Below, piece by piece: positions 50,292 through 59,499 of a DNA stretch of 64,000 nt. The notes beneath the pieces were generated by a model. The model was not told the origin of the DNA. It was given only the letters and a program-made list of their open reading frames with translations, and made no database searches. This DNA comes from Oscillospiraceae bacterium (GTDB lineage Bacteria > Bacillota > Clostridia > Oscillospirales > Ruminococcaceae): contig JAFRTG010000027.1 of NCBI GenBank assembly GCA_017427265.1, positions 62,001-126,000 on the forward strand, written 5' to 3'. Both the position numbers and the translations under genes were made by a program. The number at the start of each line of letters is the position of its first letter. The stretch's first letter is position 1.

Positions 50292-51812
50292 GTGATGAAT
50301 CAATCCAAAAAGCGCAGAAAGAAGAAAAGAGCAGATATGCTCTCCGGCGATAATATGATGAAAACGGCCTATATTCTCGGCGGAACAATCGTCCTCACGG
50401 TGCTCGGAATCGTGGCCGCAGCTGTGATTTATAACAAGGATGACAGCGCGACGGTTCAGGCTGCCGGAGGACTTGACTATGCTGCGGCACAGCTGGATGT
50501 CTGGGAGGGCGAAGATATCCCGCCTGCCGATGCGTTTCTTTATGACAAGATGCGCCCGCTGGTTGCCGAGACACAGTATGTTGTGATGCCTGCAAATACT
50601 GTCGGCGATCAGAATATTGCGATTCTGATGCAGCTGCTTGACGGTACCACACGAACCGAAAATGCCGTGCTCTCGATCCGTGAGCCGGTCATCCGCTGGG
50701 AGCTCGGCTCCGATACGACCGCGCAGGAGCTGCTCGGCCGCGGCTACGAATCCGCAACGCTTTCCCAGCCGCTCGATGAGTTTACGGAAATCGGCTCCTA
50801 TCCGGTCACGGTGCTGAACAACGGCAAGGAAAAGGAATTCACGCTGATTGTGCAGGATACCCAGAAGCCGGTCGTTACATTTCAGGATAATCTCAGCTTC
50901 TACGTGAATCAGAAGTTGACCGTCAAGGATTTTGTCAAGAGCTGTGAGGATATGTCGCCGGTGGAATACAATTTCTCCGACGAGCCGCTGACCGTCACCG
51001 AGGGCATCAAGGATATTTCCCTGATCGTCACCGATGCGGCCGGAAACAGCATTACCTACGATCTGGAGTATCTCGTTTCCGGAGACGGCCAGCCGCCTGA
51101 GATTACCGGCGTGACGGATATGCAGACCATTGCAGGCATCCCGATCGACTATATGCGCGGCGTATCCGCTTCCGATGCCTCGGACGGCGATGTCGAGGTC
51201 ACGGTCACCGAACCGGAGGATTTCAACATCCGGATGCCGGGCACCTATGAGATCGTCTATTCCGCGTCCGATCAGGTCGGCAATGAGGGCGAGGTCAAGG
51301 CAAAGCTGACCGTACTGCCGTCGCTTGACGATGTCAGCAAGCTCAACTCCGCGGATGTATTCCGCATGGGTGACTATGTCATCAACAACCTCAAGAAAAA
51401 CACCGATCCTTCTGATACAAAGGCTTTTGCAAGAGCCATCTATAATTATGTGCAGGAGCACATGTTCTACAGCGACAACAAGGATATCCTCGACTGGCAG
51501 CATGCTGCTGTCGTTGCGATGTTCAACGGCTACGGTGACTGCCGCAACTACTATGCCTTCTCCAGACTGCTGCTCACCTGCGCCGATATCGAAAATATGA
51601 CCGTTGAAAAGGAAAAGGTCGAGGAGCATGAGAATGCCCATTACTGGAACCTTGTCAAGATCAACGGTGCATGGTATCACTTTGATACAACGCCGCGCTT
51701 TGATGTCTCCGATTTCTTCATGTGGACAGATGCGCAGATGGATGCGTATTCCTCGTGGAACGGCGGATGCTTCAACCGCGACAAGAGCCTCTACCCGCCG
51801 ACACCGAACTGA
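50292..51812 (+). CDS. Membrane-anchored transglutaminase-like protein with Ig-like domains
   Basis: 506-aa protein, first of the operon. A basic start and one membrane span (AYILGGTIVLTVLGIVAAAV) put the rest outside the cell. Two cadherin/Ig-like domains (about residues 190-265 and 270-345) precede a transglutaminase-like cysteine domain: Cys417 in GYGDCRNYYAFS, His in ENAHYWNLVKI and Asp in YHFDTTPRFD form a complete triad. Such domains cleave or cross-link peptides or glycans at the surface. Its substrate is unknown. Start GTG 50292 or ATG 50295; AAAGGA lies upstream. Confidence 0.85.
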   Translation: MMNQSKKRRKKKRADMLSGDNMMKTAYILGGTIVLTVLGIVAAAVIYNKDDSATVQAAGGLDYAAAQLDVWEGEDIPPADAFLYDKMRPLVAETQYVVMPANTVGDQNIAILMQLLDGTTRTENAVLSIREPVIRWELGSDTTAQELLGRGYESATLSQPLDEFTEIGSYPVTVLNNGKEKEFTLIVQDTQKPVVTFQDNLSFYVNQKLTVKDFVKSCEDMSPVEYNFSDEPLTVTEGIKDISLIVTDAAGNSITYDLEYLVSGDGQPPEITGVTDMQTIAGIPIDYMRGVSASDASDGDVEVTVTEPEDFNIRMPGTYEIVYSASDQVGNEGEVKAKLTVLPSLDDVSKLNSADVFRMGDYVINNLKKNTDPSDTKAFARAIYNYVQEHMFYSDNKDILDWQHAAVVAMFNGYGDCRNYYAFSRLLLTCADIENMTVEKEKVEEHENAHYWNLVKINGAWYHFDTTPRFDVSDFFMWTDAQMDAYSSWNGGCFNRDKSLYPPTPN

Positions 51813-51821
51813 GGCGTACCC

Positions 51822-52559
51822 ATGAAGGAGAAACTCGGTATCATCGGCGGACTCGGCCCGATGGCTTCTGCACAGTTCCTTGAACTGTTGACGGACAAGA
51901 CCGATGCAGCGACCGATCAGGAGCATATAGAGGTGTTCCTCTACAGCCGCCCGCAGACGCCGGACAGAACGGCATTCCTGCTCGGACAGTCGCAGGATAA
52001 TCCGTATCCGGTGCTGCTGGATTCCGGCAGAATGCTGGAATCTATGGGCTGCAGGGTGCTCGTGATGCCCTGCATGACGGCCTACAGCTTCTATCCGCAG
52101 CTGAAGGACGATTTTCAGGCGACGCTTGTCAATCCGATTCTGGAGACAGCTGCTGTGCTCAGGGCGCGCGGCGTCCGGAAGGCAGGCATCATGGCGACGG
52201 ACGGCACGCTGCAGGTCGGCACCTTTCAGCAGGCATTCTCCGGCTGCGGCATTGAACCGATCGTCCCGGACCGTGTGCATCAGGCTGAGGTCATGAGCAT
52301 TATCTATGACGATGTCAAATCCGGCAGACCGGCAGATATGGAGCGCTTCCATGCCGTTGCACATGCAATGCGTGCGCAGGGGGCGGAATGCGTCATTCTC
52401 GGCTGCACCGAGCTTTCGGTCATCCGGCAGACACAGAAAATCGGCGCAGGCTTCCTCGATGCAATGGAGGTGCTTGCAGAGCGGGCGATCGAAGCCTGCG
52501 GATACCGCGTCAAGCCGGAGCAGCAGGTCTGCGCTGCGGCTGTCGCGGCATGTCAATGA
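51822..52559 (+). CDS. Aspartate/glutamate racemase-family protein
   Basis: 245-aa cofactor-independent amino acid racemase. It begins KLGIIGGLGPMASAQFLELL, with the two catalytic Cys in VLVMPCMTAYSFY and CVILGCTELSVI, and standard length. In most aspartate racemases the first motif is PCNTAH; Met and Tyr here hint at a different substrate preference. Aspartate, glutamate or a broader range are possible. It starts nine bases after the transglutaminase-like gene. Its place in a Dlt-like operon suggests it supplies the D-amino acid to be activated. Confidence 0.88.
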   Translation: MKEKLGIIGGLGPMASAQFLELLTDKTDAATDQEHIEVFLYSRPQTPDRTAFLLGQSQDNPYPVLLDSGRMLESMGCRVLVMPCMTAYSFYPQLKDDFQATLVNPILETAAVLRARGVRKAGIMATDGTLQVGTFQQAFSGCGIEPIVPDRVHQAEVMSIIYDDVKSGRPADMERFHAVAHAMRAQGAECVILGCTELSVIRQTQKIGAGFLDAMEVLAERAIEACGYRVKPEQQVCAAAVAACQ

Positions 52560-52643
52560 AAACAGATGCGTGTATGCAGGAAAAACTGCATCGCGCGGAA
52601 TCCCGGAATCCCTGCGGATTCCGGTCAAAAGGAAGGTATGCAC

Positions 52644-54155
52644 ATGCAGACCAATGTTCTTGAATATCTGGAGCAGACGCTCCCGCGGGTGCCCGACAAG
52701 GTCGCATTCGCGGACGACAACACACAGCTTACCTTTGCGCAGGTTTCGCAGAATGCCAGAGCCGTCGGCTCGGCGCTTCATGCGGACGGCCTTTCGGGTG
52801 AGCCTGTTGTTGTGTTTATGGAAAAATCACCCGCGGCGATCAATGCCTTTTTCGGCGTCATCTATGCGGGCTGCTATTATGTGCCGCTGGATGTGGAAAT
52901 GCCCGCATTCCGGATTGAGATGATTCTGGAGCAGCTGCATCCGCGTGCGGTCATCTGTGATGCCGTAACGCAGCCGCAGCTTCAGAATTTCGGCTATACC
53001 GGAAAATCCTATCTCTTTGACGAGATCGTGAAAACGCCGGTTGACGATGCGGCGCTTGCACAGATCCGTGCAAAGCAGCTCGATATCGACCCGATCTATA
53101 TTGTCTTTACATCCGGCTCGACCGGCGTGCCGAAGGGCATTCTTGCCTGCCACCGCTCGGTCATCGACTATATCGAAAATCTTTCGGAGACGCTCGGCTT
53201 CAACAGCGAGACGGTATTCGGCAATCAGACACCGCTCTATTTTGATGCATGTCTCAAAGAGCTCTATCCGACGCTGAAATTCGGTGCGACCACATGGCTC
53301 GTCCCGAAGCAGTGCTTCTCGTTCCCGATTCAGCTGGTCGAATATCTGAATGCGCACCGCATCAATACGATCTGCTGGGTGGTCTCTGCGCTGACAATGA
53401 TCTCCGCGACGGGAACCTTCAGGACCGTCAGGCCGGAGACGCTGCATACGGTGGCATTCGGCAGCGAGGTCTTTCCGGTTAAGCAGTTCCGCATGTGGCG
53501 CGAGGTGCTTCCGGAGGCAAAGTTCACAAATCTCTATGGCCCGACCGAGGCGACCGGCATGAGCTGCTATTACCATGTCGAGCGCGAATTCGGGGATACC
53601 GAGGCCATTCCGATCGGCAGACCGTTCCGGAACACCGGCATCATTCTGCTGGACGAGAACAACAAGGAGGCCGCATTCGGCGAACCCGGCGAAATCTGCA
53701 TCCGCGGCACCTGCCTGACAATGGGCTATTTCGGACAGCCGGAAAAGACTGCAGAGGTCTTTACGCAGAATCCGCTGCAGACCCGCTTCCCGGAGTTGAT
53801 CTACCGCACCGGCGACATTGCGCATTACAATGCGGACGGCGACCTCGTGTTCGTCTCCCGCAAGGATTACCAGATCAAGCATATGGGACACCGCATCGAG
53901 CTCGGTGAGATCGAGATCAACTGCGGCCTGTTCGACGGCGTCGAGGCCGTCGGCTGTATCTACGACAAGCAGAAGGGCAAGATCGTCCTGTTCTATACCG
54001 GCCCTGCGGAGAAAGCAGCCCTTGCTTCCTATCTGAAGCAGCGGCTCCCGCGCTATATGCAGCCGAACAGAATCCGTCAGATTGACGCAATGCCGCATAC
54101 ACCGAACGGCAAGCTCGACAGAAAGGCACTGACGGCGCTTTACGAAACCGAATAA
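52644..54155 (+). CDS. DltA-like amino acid adenylating enzyme
   Basis: 503-aa AMP-forming adenylation enzyme. Core motifs: YIVFTSGSTGVPKG (P-loop), YGPTEATGMSCYY, YRTGDIAHYNADGDLVFVSR, KDYQIKHMGHRIELGEIE and the C-terminal Lys in NGKLDRKAL. FDACLKELYP keeps the Asp that holds the amino group in DltA and NRPS enzymes, but residues nearby differ from DltA. It would activate an amino acid and load it on the carrier at 54195. ATG 52644 is seven bases after AAGGAAGG; ATG 52638 touches that site. D-Ala is the DltA default, yet the racemase next to it leaves the substrate open. Confidence 0.9.
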   Translation: MQTNVLEYLEQTLPRVPDKVAFADDNTQLTFAQVSQNARAVGSALHADGLSGEPVVVFMEKSPAAINAFFGVIYAGCYYVPLDVEMPAFRIEMILEQLHPRAVICDAVTQPQLQNFGYTGKSYLFDEIVKTPVDDAALAQIRAKQLDIDPIYIVFTSGSTGVPKGILACHRSVIDYIENLSETLGFNSETVFGNQTPLYFDACLKELYPTLKFGATTWLVPKQCFSFPIQLVEYLNAHRINTICWVVSALTMISATGTFRTVRPETLHTVAFGSEVFPVKQFRMWREVLPEAKFTNLYGPTEATGMSCYYHVEREFGDTEAIPIGRPFRNTGIILLDENNKEAAFGEPGEICIRGTCLTMGYFGQPEKTAEVFTQNPLQTRFPELIYRTGDIAHYNADGDLVFVSRKDYQIKHMGHRIELGEIEINCGLFDGVEAVGCIYDKQKGKIVLFYTGPAEKAALASYLKQRLPRYMQPNRIRQIDAMPHTPNGKLDRKALTALYETE

Positions 54156-54194
54156 TCCCGGTCACGGGAAACAAAAAATGTGGAGGAACAGAAA

Positions 54195-54434
54195 ATGAAT
54201 GAAATTCGCGGAACGATCATTGAGATCCTGCAGGATCTGCATGAGGATGTTGACTTTGAAAATGAAACCAGACTGATCGACGACAAGATTCTCGATTCGT
54301 TTGATATTGTGACGCTGATTTCCGAGCTCAGCAACGAATTTGACGTCACGATCCCCGCTGACAAAATCATTCCGGAGAATTTCAACTCCGCAGATGCACT
54401 GACCAAGATGATTACGGAGCTTGAGGACGAATAA
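54195..54434 (+). CDS. DltC-like amino acid carrier protein
   Basis: 79-aa acidic carrier protein of four helices. Ser35 in KILDSFDIVTLISEL is the phosphopantetheine site (DS motif). Length and charge match DltC and acyl carriers. It receives the activated amino acid from the adenylating enzyme and hands it to the membrane acyltransferase. ATG 54195 follows GGAGG. The stop overlaps the MBOAT start by one base. Confidence 0.92.
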   Translation: MNEIRGTIIEILQDLHEDVDFENETRLIDDKILDSFDIVTLISELSNEFDVTIPADKIIPENFNSADALTKMITELEDE

Positions 54435-56026
54435 TGCTGTTTACCGATTCGCTCTTTATTTTCGGGCTGATCCTGCTGTTTTTCGTCTACTTCCTGATTC
54501 CGCAGAAGTACCGCTGGATGCTGCTGCTCGGCGCGAGCATCGCGTTCTATGCCTATTCCGGCGTGTTCAATCTGATTTATATTGCGGTCACGGCACTCAG
54601 TACGTTTCTCATCACGCGCAGAATGGAGAAAATGGCGGAAGCGGCTAAGGAATCCGTCTCCGCGCACAAATCCGAGTGGAGCCGCGATGAGAAAAAGGCC
54701 TTCAAGGAGCATGAAAAGAAAAAGCGCCGCCGCTGGCTCGCACTGCTGCTCATTCTGAACTTCGGTATGCTGGCCGTTATCAAATACGGCGCATTTACGA
54801 TGAACAATGTGAACACGATCATCGGATGGTTCGGGAACCGCGGGACACTGCCGGTACCGGATTTTCTGCTGCCGATGGGCATTTCGTTCTATCTGTTCCA
54901 GACAATGGGCTATGCGATTGATGTCTACCGCGAAAAGTACCCCTGCGAAAAGAACTTTGCAAAACTGGCACTGTTTGTCTCGTTCTTTCCGCAGCTGGTG
55001 CAGGGACCGATCAGCCGCTATGACGATCTTGCAAAGGGACTCTATGCCGGAAACGGCTTTGAGGCAGAGCGCGTCCATCTCGGTGTGCAGCGCATCCTCT
55101 GGGGCTACTGCAAGAAGGTCGTGCTGGCAGACCGCATTCTGCCGGCCGTCACCCTGCTGATCTCCGATCCGGAGCAGTATCAGGGCATGTACGCGCTGCT
55201 CGGAATGCTCTACTACACCCTGCAGCTTTACGCCGATTTCACCGGCGGCATTGATATCACGATCGGCATCGGGCAGGTGCTCGGCATTCCGATTGCGGAG
55301 AACTTCCAGCGCCCGTTCTTCTCAAAGAACATCACCGAATACTGGCGGCGCTGGCATATCACGCTCGGAACATGGTTCAAGGATTATCTGTTCTACCCGG
55401 TCAGCGTGGCACAGCCGATGCTGAAGCTCTCCAAGTGGAGCCGCGACAAGCTCGGCAAGAACATCGGCAAATATCTGCCGGTCTATGTTTCCACGCTGGC
55501 GGTCTGGTTTGTCACCGGACTCTGGCACGGCGCGGCATGGAACTTCATCGTCTGGGGTATGCTTAATGCGGTCATCATTCTGATCTCCGAACGGCTGACC
55601 GGACTTTACGGCAAATTCCACGCCAAATGCGGCTGGAGCAACACACGCGCCTATGACGGCTTTATGGCAATCCGCACGACGCTCATGATGGGCTGTCTGC
55701 GTATGTTTGACTGCTACCGCGATGTGCCGCTGACCTTCCGCATGTTCGGCACGATGTTCACAAAGTGGAATGTGCAGATCTTCTGGGACGGCAGTCTTAT
55801 GAAGCTGAATCTCAGCCTTGCGGATTACGGCGTGCTGCTGACGGGCGTGCTGGTGCTGTTCACGGCGAGTATGATCGGCCGGAAGGGCAGTGTCCGCAAG
55901 CGCATTCTGGGACGCTCCCGCGTGCTCAGCTGCTGCATGACCGTCGCACTTGTGCTGATCGTGCTGATCTTCGGTGCCTACGGCATCGGATATGATTCCA
56001 GTCAGTTTATTTACAATCAGTTCTGA
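54434..56026 (+). CDS. MBOAT-family membrane acyltransferase (DltB/AlgI-like)
   Basis: 530-aa polytopic membrane protein with about eleven spans. Family landmarks: LLPMGISFYLFQTMGYAIDV, QLVQGPISRYDDLA, ITEYWRRWHITLGTWFKDYL, and the catalytic-type His in TGLWHGAAWNFIVWG. It takes the aminoacyl group from the carrier across the membrane. The long charged insertion at residues ~55-105 is cytoplasmic. AlgI and DltB are close relatives, and the carrier gene next door favours the DltB-type role. Confidence 0.92.
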   Translation: MLFTDSLFIFGLILLFFVYFLIPQKYRWMLLLGASIAFYAYSGVFNLIYIAVTALSTFLITRRMEKMAEAAKESVSAHKSEWSRDEKKAFKEHEKKKRRRWLALLLILNFGMLAVIKYGAFTMNNVNTIIGWFGNRGTLPVPDFLLPMGISFYLFQTMGYAIDVYREKYPCEKNFAKLALFVSFFPQLVQGPISRYDDLAKGLYAGNGFEAERVHLGVQRILWGYCKKVVLADRILPAVTLLISDPEQYQGMYALLGMLYYTLQLYADFTGGIDITIGIGQVLGIPIAENFQRPFFSKNITEYWRRWHITLGTWFKDYLFYPVSVAQPMLKLSKWSRDKLGKNIGKYLPVYVSTLAVWFVTGLWHGAAWNFIVWGMLNAVIILISERLTGLYGKFHAKCGWSNTRAYDGFMAIRTTLMMGCLRMFDCYRDVPLTFRMFGTMFTKWNVQIFWDGSLMKLNLSLADYGVLLTGVLVLFTASMIGRKGSVRKRILGRSRVLSCCMTVALVLIVLIFGAYGIGYDSSQFIYNQF

Positions 56027-56059
56027 GAAGCTGCTTGTGAATTGTTTACAGGAGAAATC

Positions 56060-57139
56060 ATGGCGAACAAAAAAGTCCTTTTTGCCGGGCTGGCCATGAC
56101 GCTGACGGCAGGCGTTCTGCTTGCGGCGTATCAGCGGCTGGTGCAGCCGAAATATATGTCCGATGTGGTCGAGGGCAATCTGATTGCCGATTACTACCGC
56201 AGCGGCAAGGATCACGATGTGCTCTTTATCGGCGACTGCGAATGCTATGAAAATTTCTCCCCGGTCAAGCTGTGGGAGGATTACGGCATTTCGTCCTATA
56301 TCCGCGGTTCCGCGCAGCAGCTGATCTGGCAGTCCTATTATCTGCTGGAGGATACCCTGCGCTGCGAAAAGCCGAAGGTTGTCGTGTTCAATGTGCTTTC
56401 GATGAAGTACGGCGAGCCGCAGAATGAGGCCTATAACCGCATGTCCGTCGAGGGCATGGAGTGGTCAAAATCCAAAATTGCAAATATCAAGGCGTCCATG
56501 ACCGAGGAGGAGAGCTTTCTGTCTTATGTTTTCCCGGTTCTGCGGTATCATTCCCGCTGGAGCGAGCTGACAGAGGACGATTTCCGCTATTACTTCGGAG
56601 CGGAGCCGAATTTCTTTTCCGGCTATTATCTCCGCGCAGATGCAAAGCCTGCACAGAATGTTCCGAAGGGCACTCCGCTGACCGATTATTCCTTCAGCGA
56701 CACCTGCTGGGATTACCTCGGCAGAATGATGCAGCTCTGTGCGGAAAACCACATTCAGCTGGTGCTCATCAAGGCGCCGTCGCTCTATCCATACTGGTAT
56801 CCGGAATGGGACGAGCAGATCCGCGAATATGCGGAGAAATATCAGCTGCATTATGTCAACTTCCTCGATGAGGACAAGCTCGCGGCCACCGGCCTCGACT
56901 TTGAAACCGATACCTATGACGGCGGTCTGCACCTCAATGTCTACGGCGCGGAGAAGCTGTCAGACTGGTTCGGGCAGTATCTCATCAGCAAGTTTGATCT
57001 GCGTGACCGCAGCAGTGAGCCTGCGCTCGCAAATGAGTGGGCGGATATCTGCAGGCGCTATCATGCGGAAACGGAACGCCAGGTCAAAAATCTGGAGCAG
57101 TACGGAAACGTTAAGGGTGAAGCAGATGCTTCTGTTTAA
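56060..57139 (+). CDS. SGNH-hydrolase-like protein, DltD/AlgX-like, with Cys at the nucleophile site
   Basis: 359-aa protein with an N-terminal signal anchor (VLFAGLAMTLTAGVLLAAY) and an SGNH-like outer domain. Where the family has GDS or GSS, this one reads LFIGDCECYENFSP, so Cys or the next residues stand at the nucleophile place. The Asp-His pair looks intact (YDGGLHLNVYGAEKLSDWF). DltD and AlgX-like partners of MBOAT enzymes move the acyl group onto the surface polymer. ATG 56060 follows ACAGGAGAAATC; the longer frame from 56042 has no site. Confidence 0.82.
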   Translation: MANKKVLFAGLAMTLTAGVLLAAYQRLVQPKYMSDVVEGNLIADYYRSGKDHDVLFIGDCECYENFSPVKLWEDYGISSYIRGSAQQLIWQSYYLLEDTLRCEKPKVVVFNVLSMKYGEPQNEAYNRMSVEGMEWSKSKIANIKASMTEEESFLSYVFPVLRYHSRWSELTEDDFRYYFGAEPNFFSGYYLRADAKPAQNVPKGTPLTDYSFSDTCWDYLGRMMQLCAENHIQLVLIKAPSLYPYWYPEWDEQIREYAEKYQLHYVNFLDEDKLAATGLDFETDTYDGGLHLNVYGAEKLSDWFGQYLISKFDLRDRSSEPALANEWADICRRYHAETERQVKNLEQYGNVKGEADASV

Positions 57140-57158
57140 TAAGAAAGGAAGATTTCAA

Positions 57159-57797
57159 ATGAACAAAAAAAGTATGATTTCTGTTCTGGCCGCAGCGGCC
57201 ATGCTGGCAGCACTGACCGGATGCGGCGCACAGTCGCAGCCGGCCGCAGATTCGCAGAGCGCGGCTCCGACCGATTCGGTCGCTCCCGCTGAGACGGAAG
57301 CAGCCGCTGAATCGCAGGAAGCTGCACCGGATGATGATGCATCACCGGCCGAGACGCCTGCAGATACGCCGGCAGACGAGGCTGTACAGATTGACTTTGA
57401 CTATAATCTGAACGGCACAAAGATCGTCGTCGGCGAGGAGGCCGATCCGGTCATCGAGAAGCTCGGTGAGGCGGATGCGACCTTTGAGGCGCCGTCCTGT
57501 GCGTTCACCGGCGTCAGCTATTTCTATACCTACGGCGGCGTGCAGGTCATCACCTATCCGGATGAGCACGACCAGTCGCTGAACCGCATCTATGAGGTTG
57601 ACCTGAATAACGATACCGCTGCGACAAACGAGGGCATTACAGTCGGTAGCACGTATGAGGACATGATTGCCAAATACGGCAAGCCGTCGCAGGAAACACC
57701 GGCCTACGCAATGTATGAGACAGAGGGCAAGGCCGTGCGCTTCTTCCTGACCGGCAACACCGTTTCGCAGATTGTTTATACAATCGTAATCAACTGA
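57159..57797 (+). CDS. Lipoprotein, last gene of the Dlt-like operon
   Basis: 212-aa secreted lipoprotein. A signal peptide with lipobox LTGC (Cys22) is followed by a Pro/Ala/Glu/Asp-rich low-complexity linker (residues ~25-75) and a C-terminal domain with two similar halves (GTKIVVGEEADPVIEKLGE and GITVGSTYEDMIAKYGKP), a fold common in Firmicutes surface proteins and related in style to SmpA/OmlA. Binding partner unknown. ATG 57159 follows AAGAAAGGAAG. A longer frame from 56739 is an artefact of overlap with the previous gene. Confidence 0.88.
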   Translation: MNKKSMISVLAAAAMLAALTGCGAQSQPAADSQSAAPTDSVAPAETEAAAESQEAAPDDDASPAETPADTPADEAVQIDFDYNLNGTKIVVGEEADPVIEKLGEADATFEAPSCAFTGVSYFYTYGGVQVITYPDEHDQSLNRIYEVDLNNDTAATNEGITVGSTYEDMIAKYGKPSQETPAYAMYETEGKAVRFFLTGNTVSQIVYTIVIN

Positions 57798-57875
57798 TTT
57801 TCGGTTTCGGGGCCATTTGCCGGATGCTTGGGGAGGTGCCGACGAATGAATTGAAAATCAAATACAATCGGGGAA

Positions 57876-57899
57876 AACGGCGTACCAGCCGTTTCACAT
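57876..57899 (+). terminator. Hairpin after the Dlt-like operon
   Basis: AAACGGC and GCCGTTT surround a GTACCA-like loop about 80 bases after the lipoprotein stop. The T run is short, so it is a possible weak terminator. Confidence 0.4.
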
Positions 57900-57931
57900 A
57901 AAAATACAATTGTTGATTGGGGTAATTGAAT

Positions 57932-58771
57932 ATGGGATTTTTCAGACGGCAGCAAACTGCGCCGGAGCGGGTGAAGTACCGCTACCGGGACCGTGTGGAG
58001 CGCGGAGAATTCCGCGGCCGGGAGATGTCTGAGCTCGAGATGCCGGATTCGGTTCTGGTCATCGGCGAGAGCGGCTTCCGGGAGTGCAGAAAGCTCTCCA
58101 GAGTTTCGCTTTCCAATTCTGTCTGCGAGATCGGCGCCTATGCGTTCCGGGACTGCGACAAGCTGGAAAATATTCTGATGCCGGGAGAAATGCGGTATCC
58201 GGACGGTTCCGGCGGCATGATCGGCATCGGCTGTTTTGAAGGCTGCGGCCTTCTGCGGGAGATTACGATTCCCGAAGGCGTGACGGTCATCGGTGCAAAT
58301 GCGTTTCATAACTGTGCTGCACTGGAATCGGTTACGCTGCCGCGCTCTCTGCGCGCAATCCGCAGCGGGGCATTTTCCGGCTGTGCCAGACTCAAAACAC
58401 TGCGCGTTGCCTCCATGCCGGAGCTGATTGCGCTGGATGCGTTTGTCAATACGCCGCAGCAGGAGCGGATCGCGGAGATCCGCAAGCCCGTGCTGACGAT
58501 TATGCACACAAAGTCCTACGGTCTGCCGGAGATCTATCAGTTCTCCGCACTGCCGCATCAGATCGGCAATGAGCAGACCGAGCGTGACATGTCTGTGATG
58601 CTGGATGCCTGCGATCCGGAGCGTGTCTGCTTCCGCATTACGCAGTATCAGCATGCCGGCGGACGGCATACGGTGCTGCGGAATCAGCCGGTCAGACTGT
58701 TCTATGAGGAATATGACTGTTCGGGGCGCGTCGGAACGCACAAAGAGGAAATCATTGCGACCTATCGCTGA
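57932..58771 (+). CDS. BspA-type leucine-rich repeat protein
   Basis: 279-aa protein with about five LRR_5 (BspA-like) repeats between residues 35 and 165, for example MPDSVLVIGESGFREC, LSNSVCEIGAYAFRDC and IPEGVTVIGANAFHNC. The C-terminal ~110 residues are not repeat-like and carry no recognised domain. There is no signal peptide, so unlike many BspA proteins it may stay inside the cell. ATG 57932 has only a weak GGGGTAA site. Confidence 0.85.
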   Translation: MGFFRRQQTAPERVKYRYRDRVERGEFRGREMSELEMPDSVLVIGESGFRECRKLSRVSLSNSVCEIGAYAFRDCDKLENILMPGEMRYPDGSGGMIGIGCFEGCGLLREITIPEGVTVIGANAFHNCAALESVTLPRSLRAIRSGAFSGCARLKTLRVASMPELIALDAFVNTPQQERIAEIRKPVLTIMHTKSYGLPEIYQFSALPHQIGNEQTERDMSVMLDACDPERVCFRITQYQHAGGRHTVLRNQPVRLFYEEYDCSGRVGTHKEEIIATYR

Positions 58772-58784
58772 AACAAATCATCAG

Positions 58785-58818
58785 GGCAGATACTTCTTTG
58801 CGAGGTATCTGCCTTTTT
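58785..58818 (+). terminator. Terminator of the LRR gene
   Basis: GGCAGATAC pairs with GTATCTGCC, followed by TTTTTCT. Confidence 0.88.
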
Positions 58819-58892
58819 CTGTCTTTCTGCGCTGCGCTTTGCCATCTATTGCAAAAAAATGCAAATAGTGCTGCCTTTTTCGCGGAAAGCAC

Positions 58893-58921
58893 TTGCAAAA
58901 AGCTGCGGTTTGTGTTATACT
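58893..58921 (+). promoter_or_regulatory. SigA promoter of dut
   Basis: TTGCAA, 17 bases, TATACT, about 95 bases before dut. Confidence 0.75.
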
Positions 58922-59016
58922 AAATTGATAAGGCGAAGCGTGAACGCTTTGGCCGCGGAGAACGCCCGGCCGCAGGGATTCCCTGCATCTGCCCGGTGAC
59001 CGGAAAGGAAATTGTT

Positions 59017-59454
59017 ATGAAGCTGACGTTCAAACGCCTGCGCGATCATGCAGTGATCCCTGCCCGCGCAACCGAAACAAGTGCAGGACTCGATCTTTCT
59101 GCGTGCCTCACGGAGCCTGTTGTGATTCCGTCGCATGAGATCCGCATGATTCCGACCGGCCTTGCCGCTGCGCTCGACCGCGATGACGCCATGCTGATGC
59201 TCTGTGCGCGCTCCGGACTGGCATCAAAGCACGGCATTGCAATGGCGAACGGCGTCGGCATTGTGGATTCGGATTACCGCGGGGAGATCTGTGTGCCGCT
59301 CATCAATCAGAGCAGTGAGCCGTTTGAAATCACGGACGGAATGCGCGTTGCACAGCTGATTGTTGTTCCGGTGCTGCTGCCCGAAACAGCAGAGGCGGAT
59401 TCGCTTCCGGAAACTGTGCGCGGTACGGGCGGATTTGGCTCAACCGGCAGATAA
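59017..59454 (+). CDS. dut: dUTP diphosphatase (dUTPase)
   Basis: 145-aa trimeric dUTPase that makes dUMP and keeps uracil out of DNA. The five motifs are present: SAGLDLSA, CARSGLASKHGIA, GVGIVDSDYRGEICVPL, GMRVAQLIVVP, and the C-terminal RGTGGFGSTGR. The start is ATG 59017 behind GAAAGGAAA; an upstream ATG at 58996 lacks a site. Confidence 0.96.
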   Translation: MKLTFKRLRDHAVIPARATETSAGLDLSACLTEPVVIPSHEIRMIPTGLAAALDRDDAMLMLCARSGLASKHGIAMANGVGIVDSDYRGEICVPLINQSSEPFEITDGMRVAQLIVVPVLLPETAEADSLPETVRGTGGFGSTGR

Positions 59455-59499
59455 ACAATAGATAAAAAGAGAACAATTACAAAAGAAAGGAACGAACCC

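Noticed and set aside
48586-50388. 600-codon - strand frame antisense to glmU
   Set aside because: GlmU is certain; this frame crosses its promoter and the next one.
50181-52781. 866-codon - strand frame antisense to the transglutaminase-like and racemase genes
   Set aside because: It runs across two good + strand genes and their promoter and has shadow-type composition.
56739-57797. 352-codon frame running into the lipoprotein gene
   Set aside because: Its first 140 codons overlap the SGNH-like gene; the signal peptide and ribosome site set the start at 57159.
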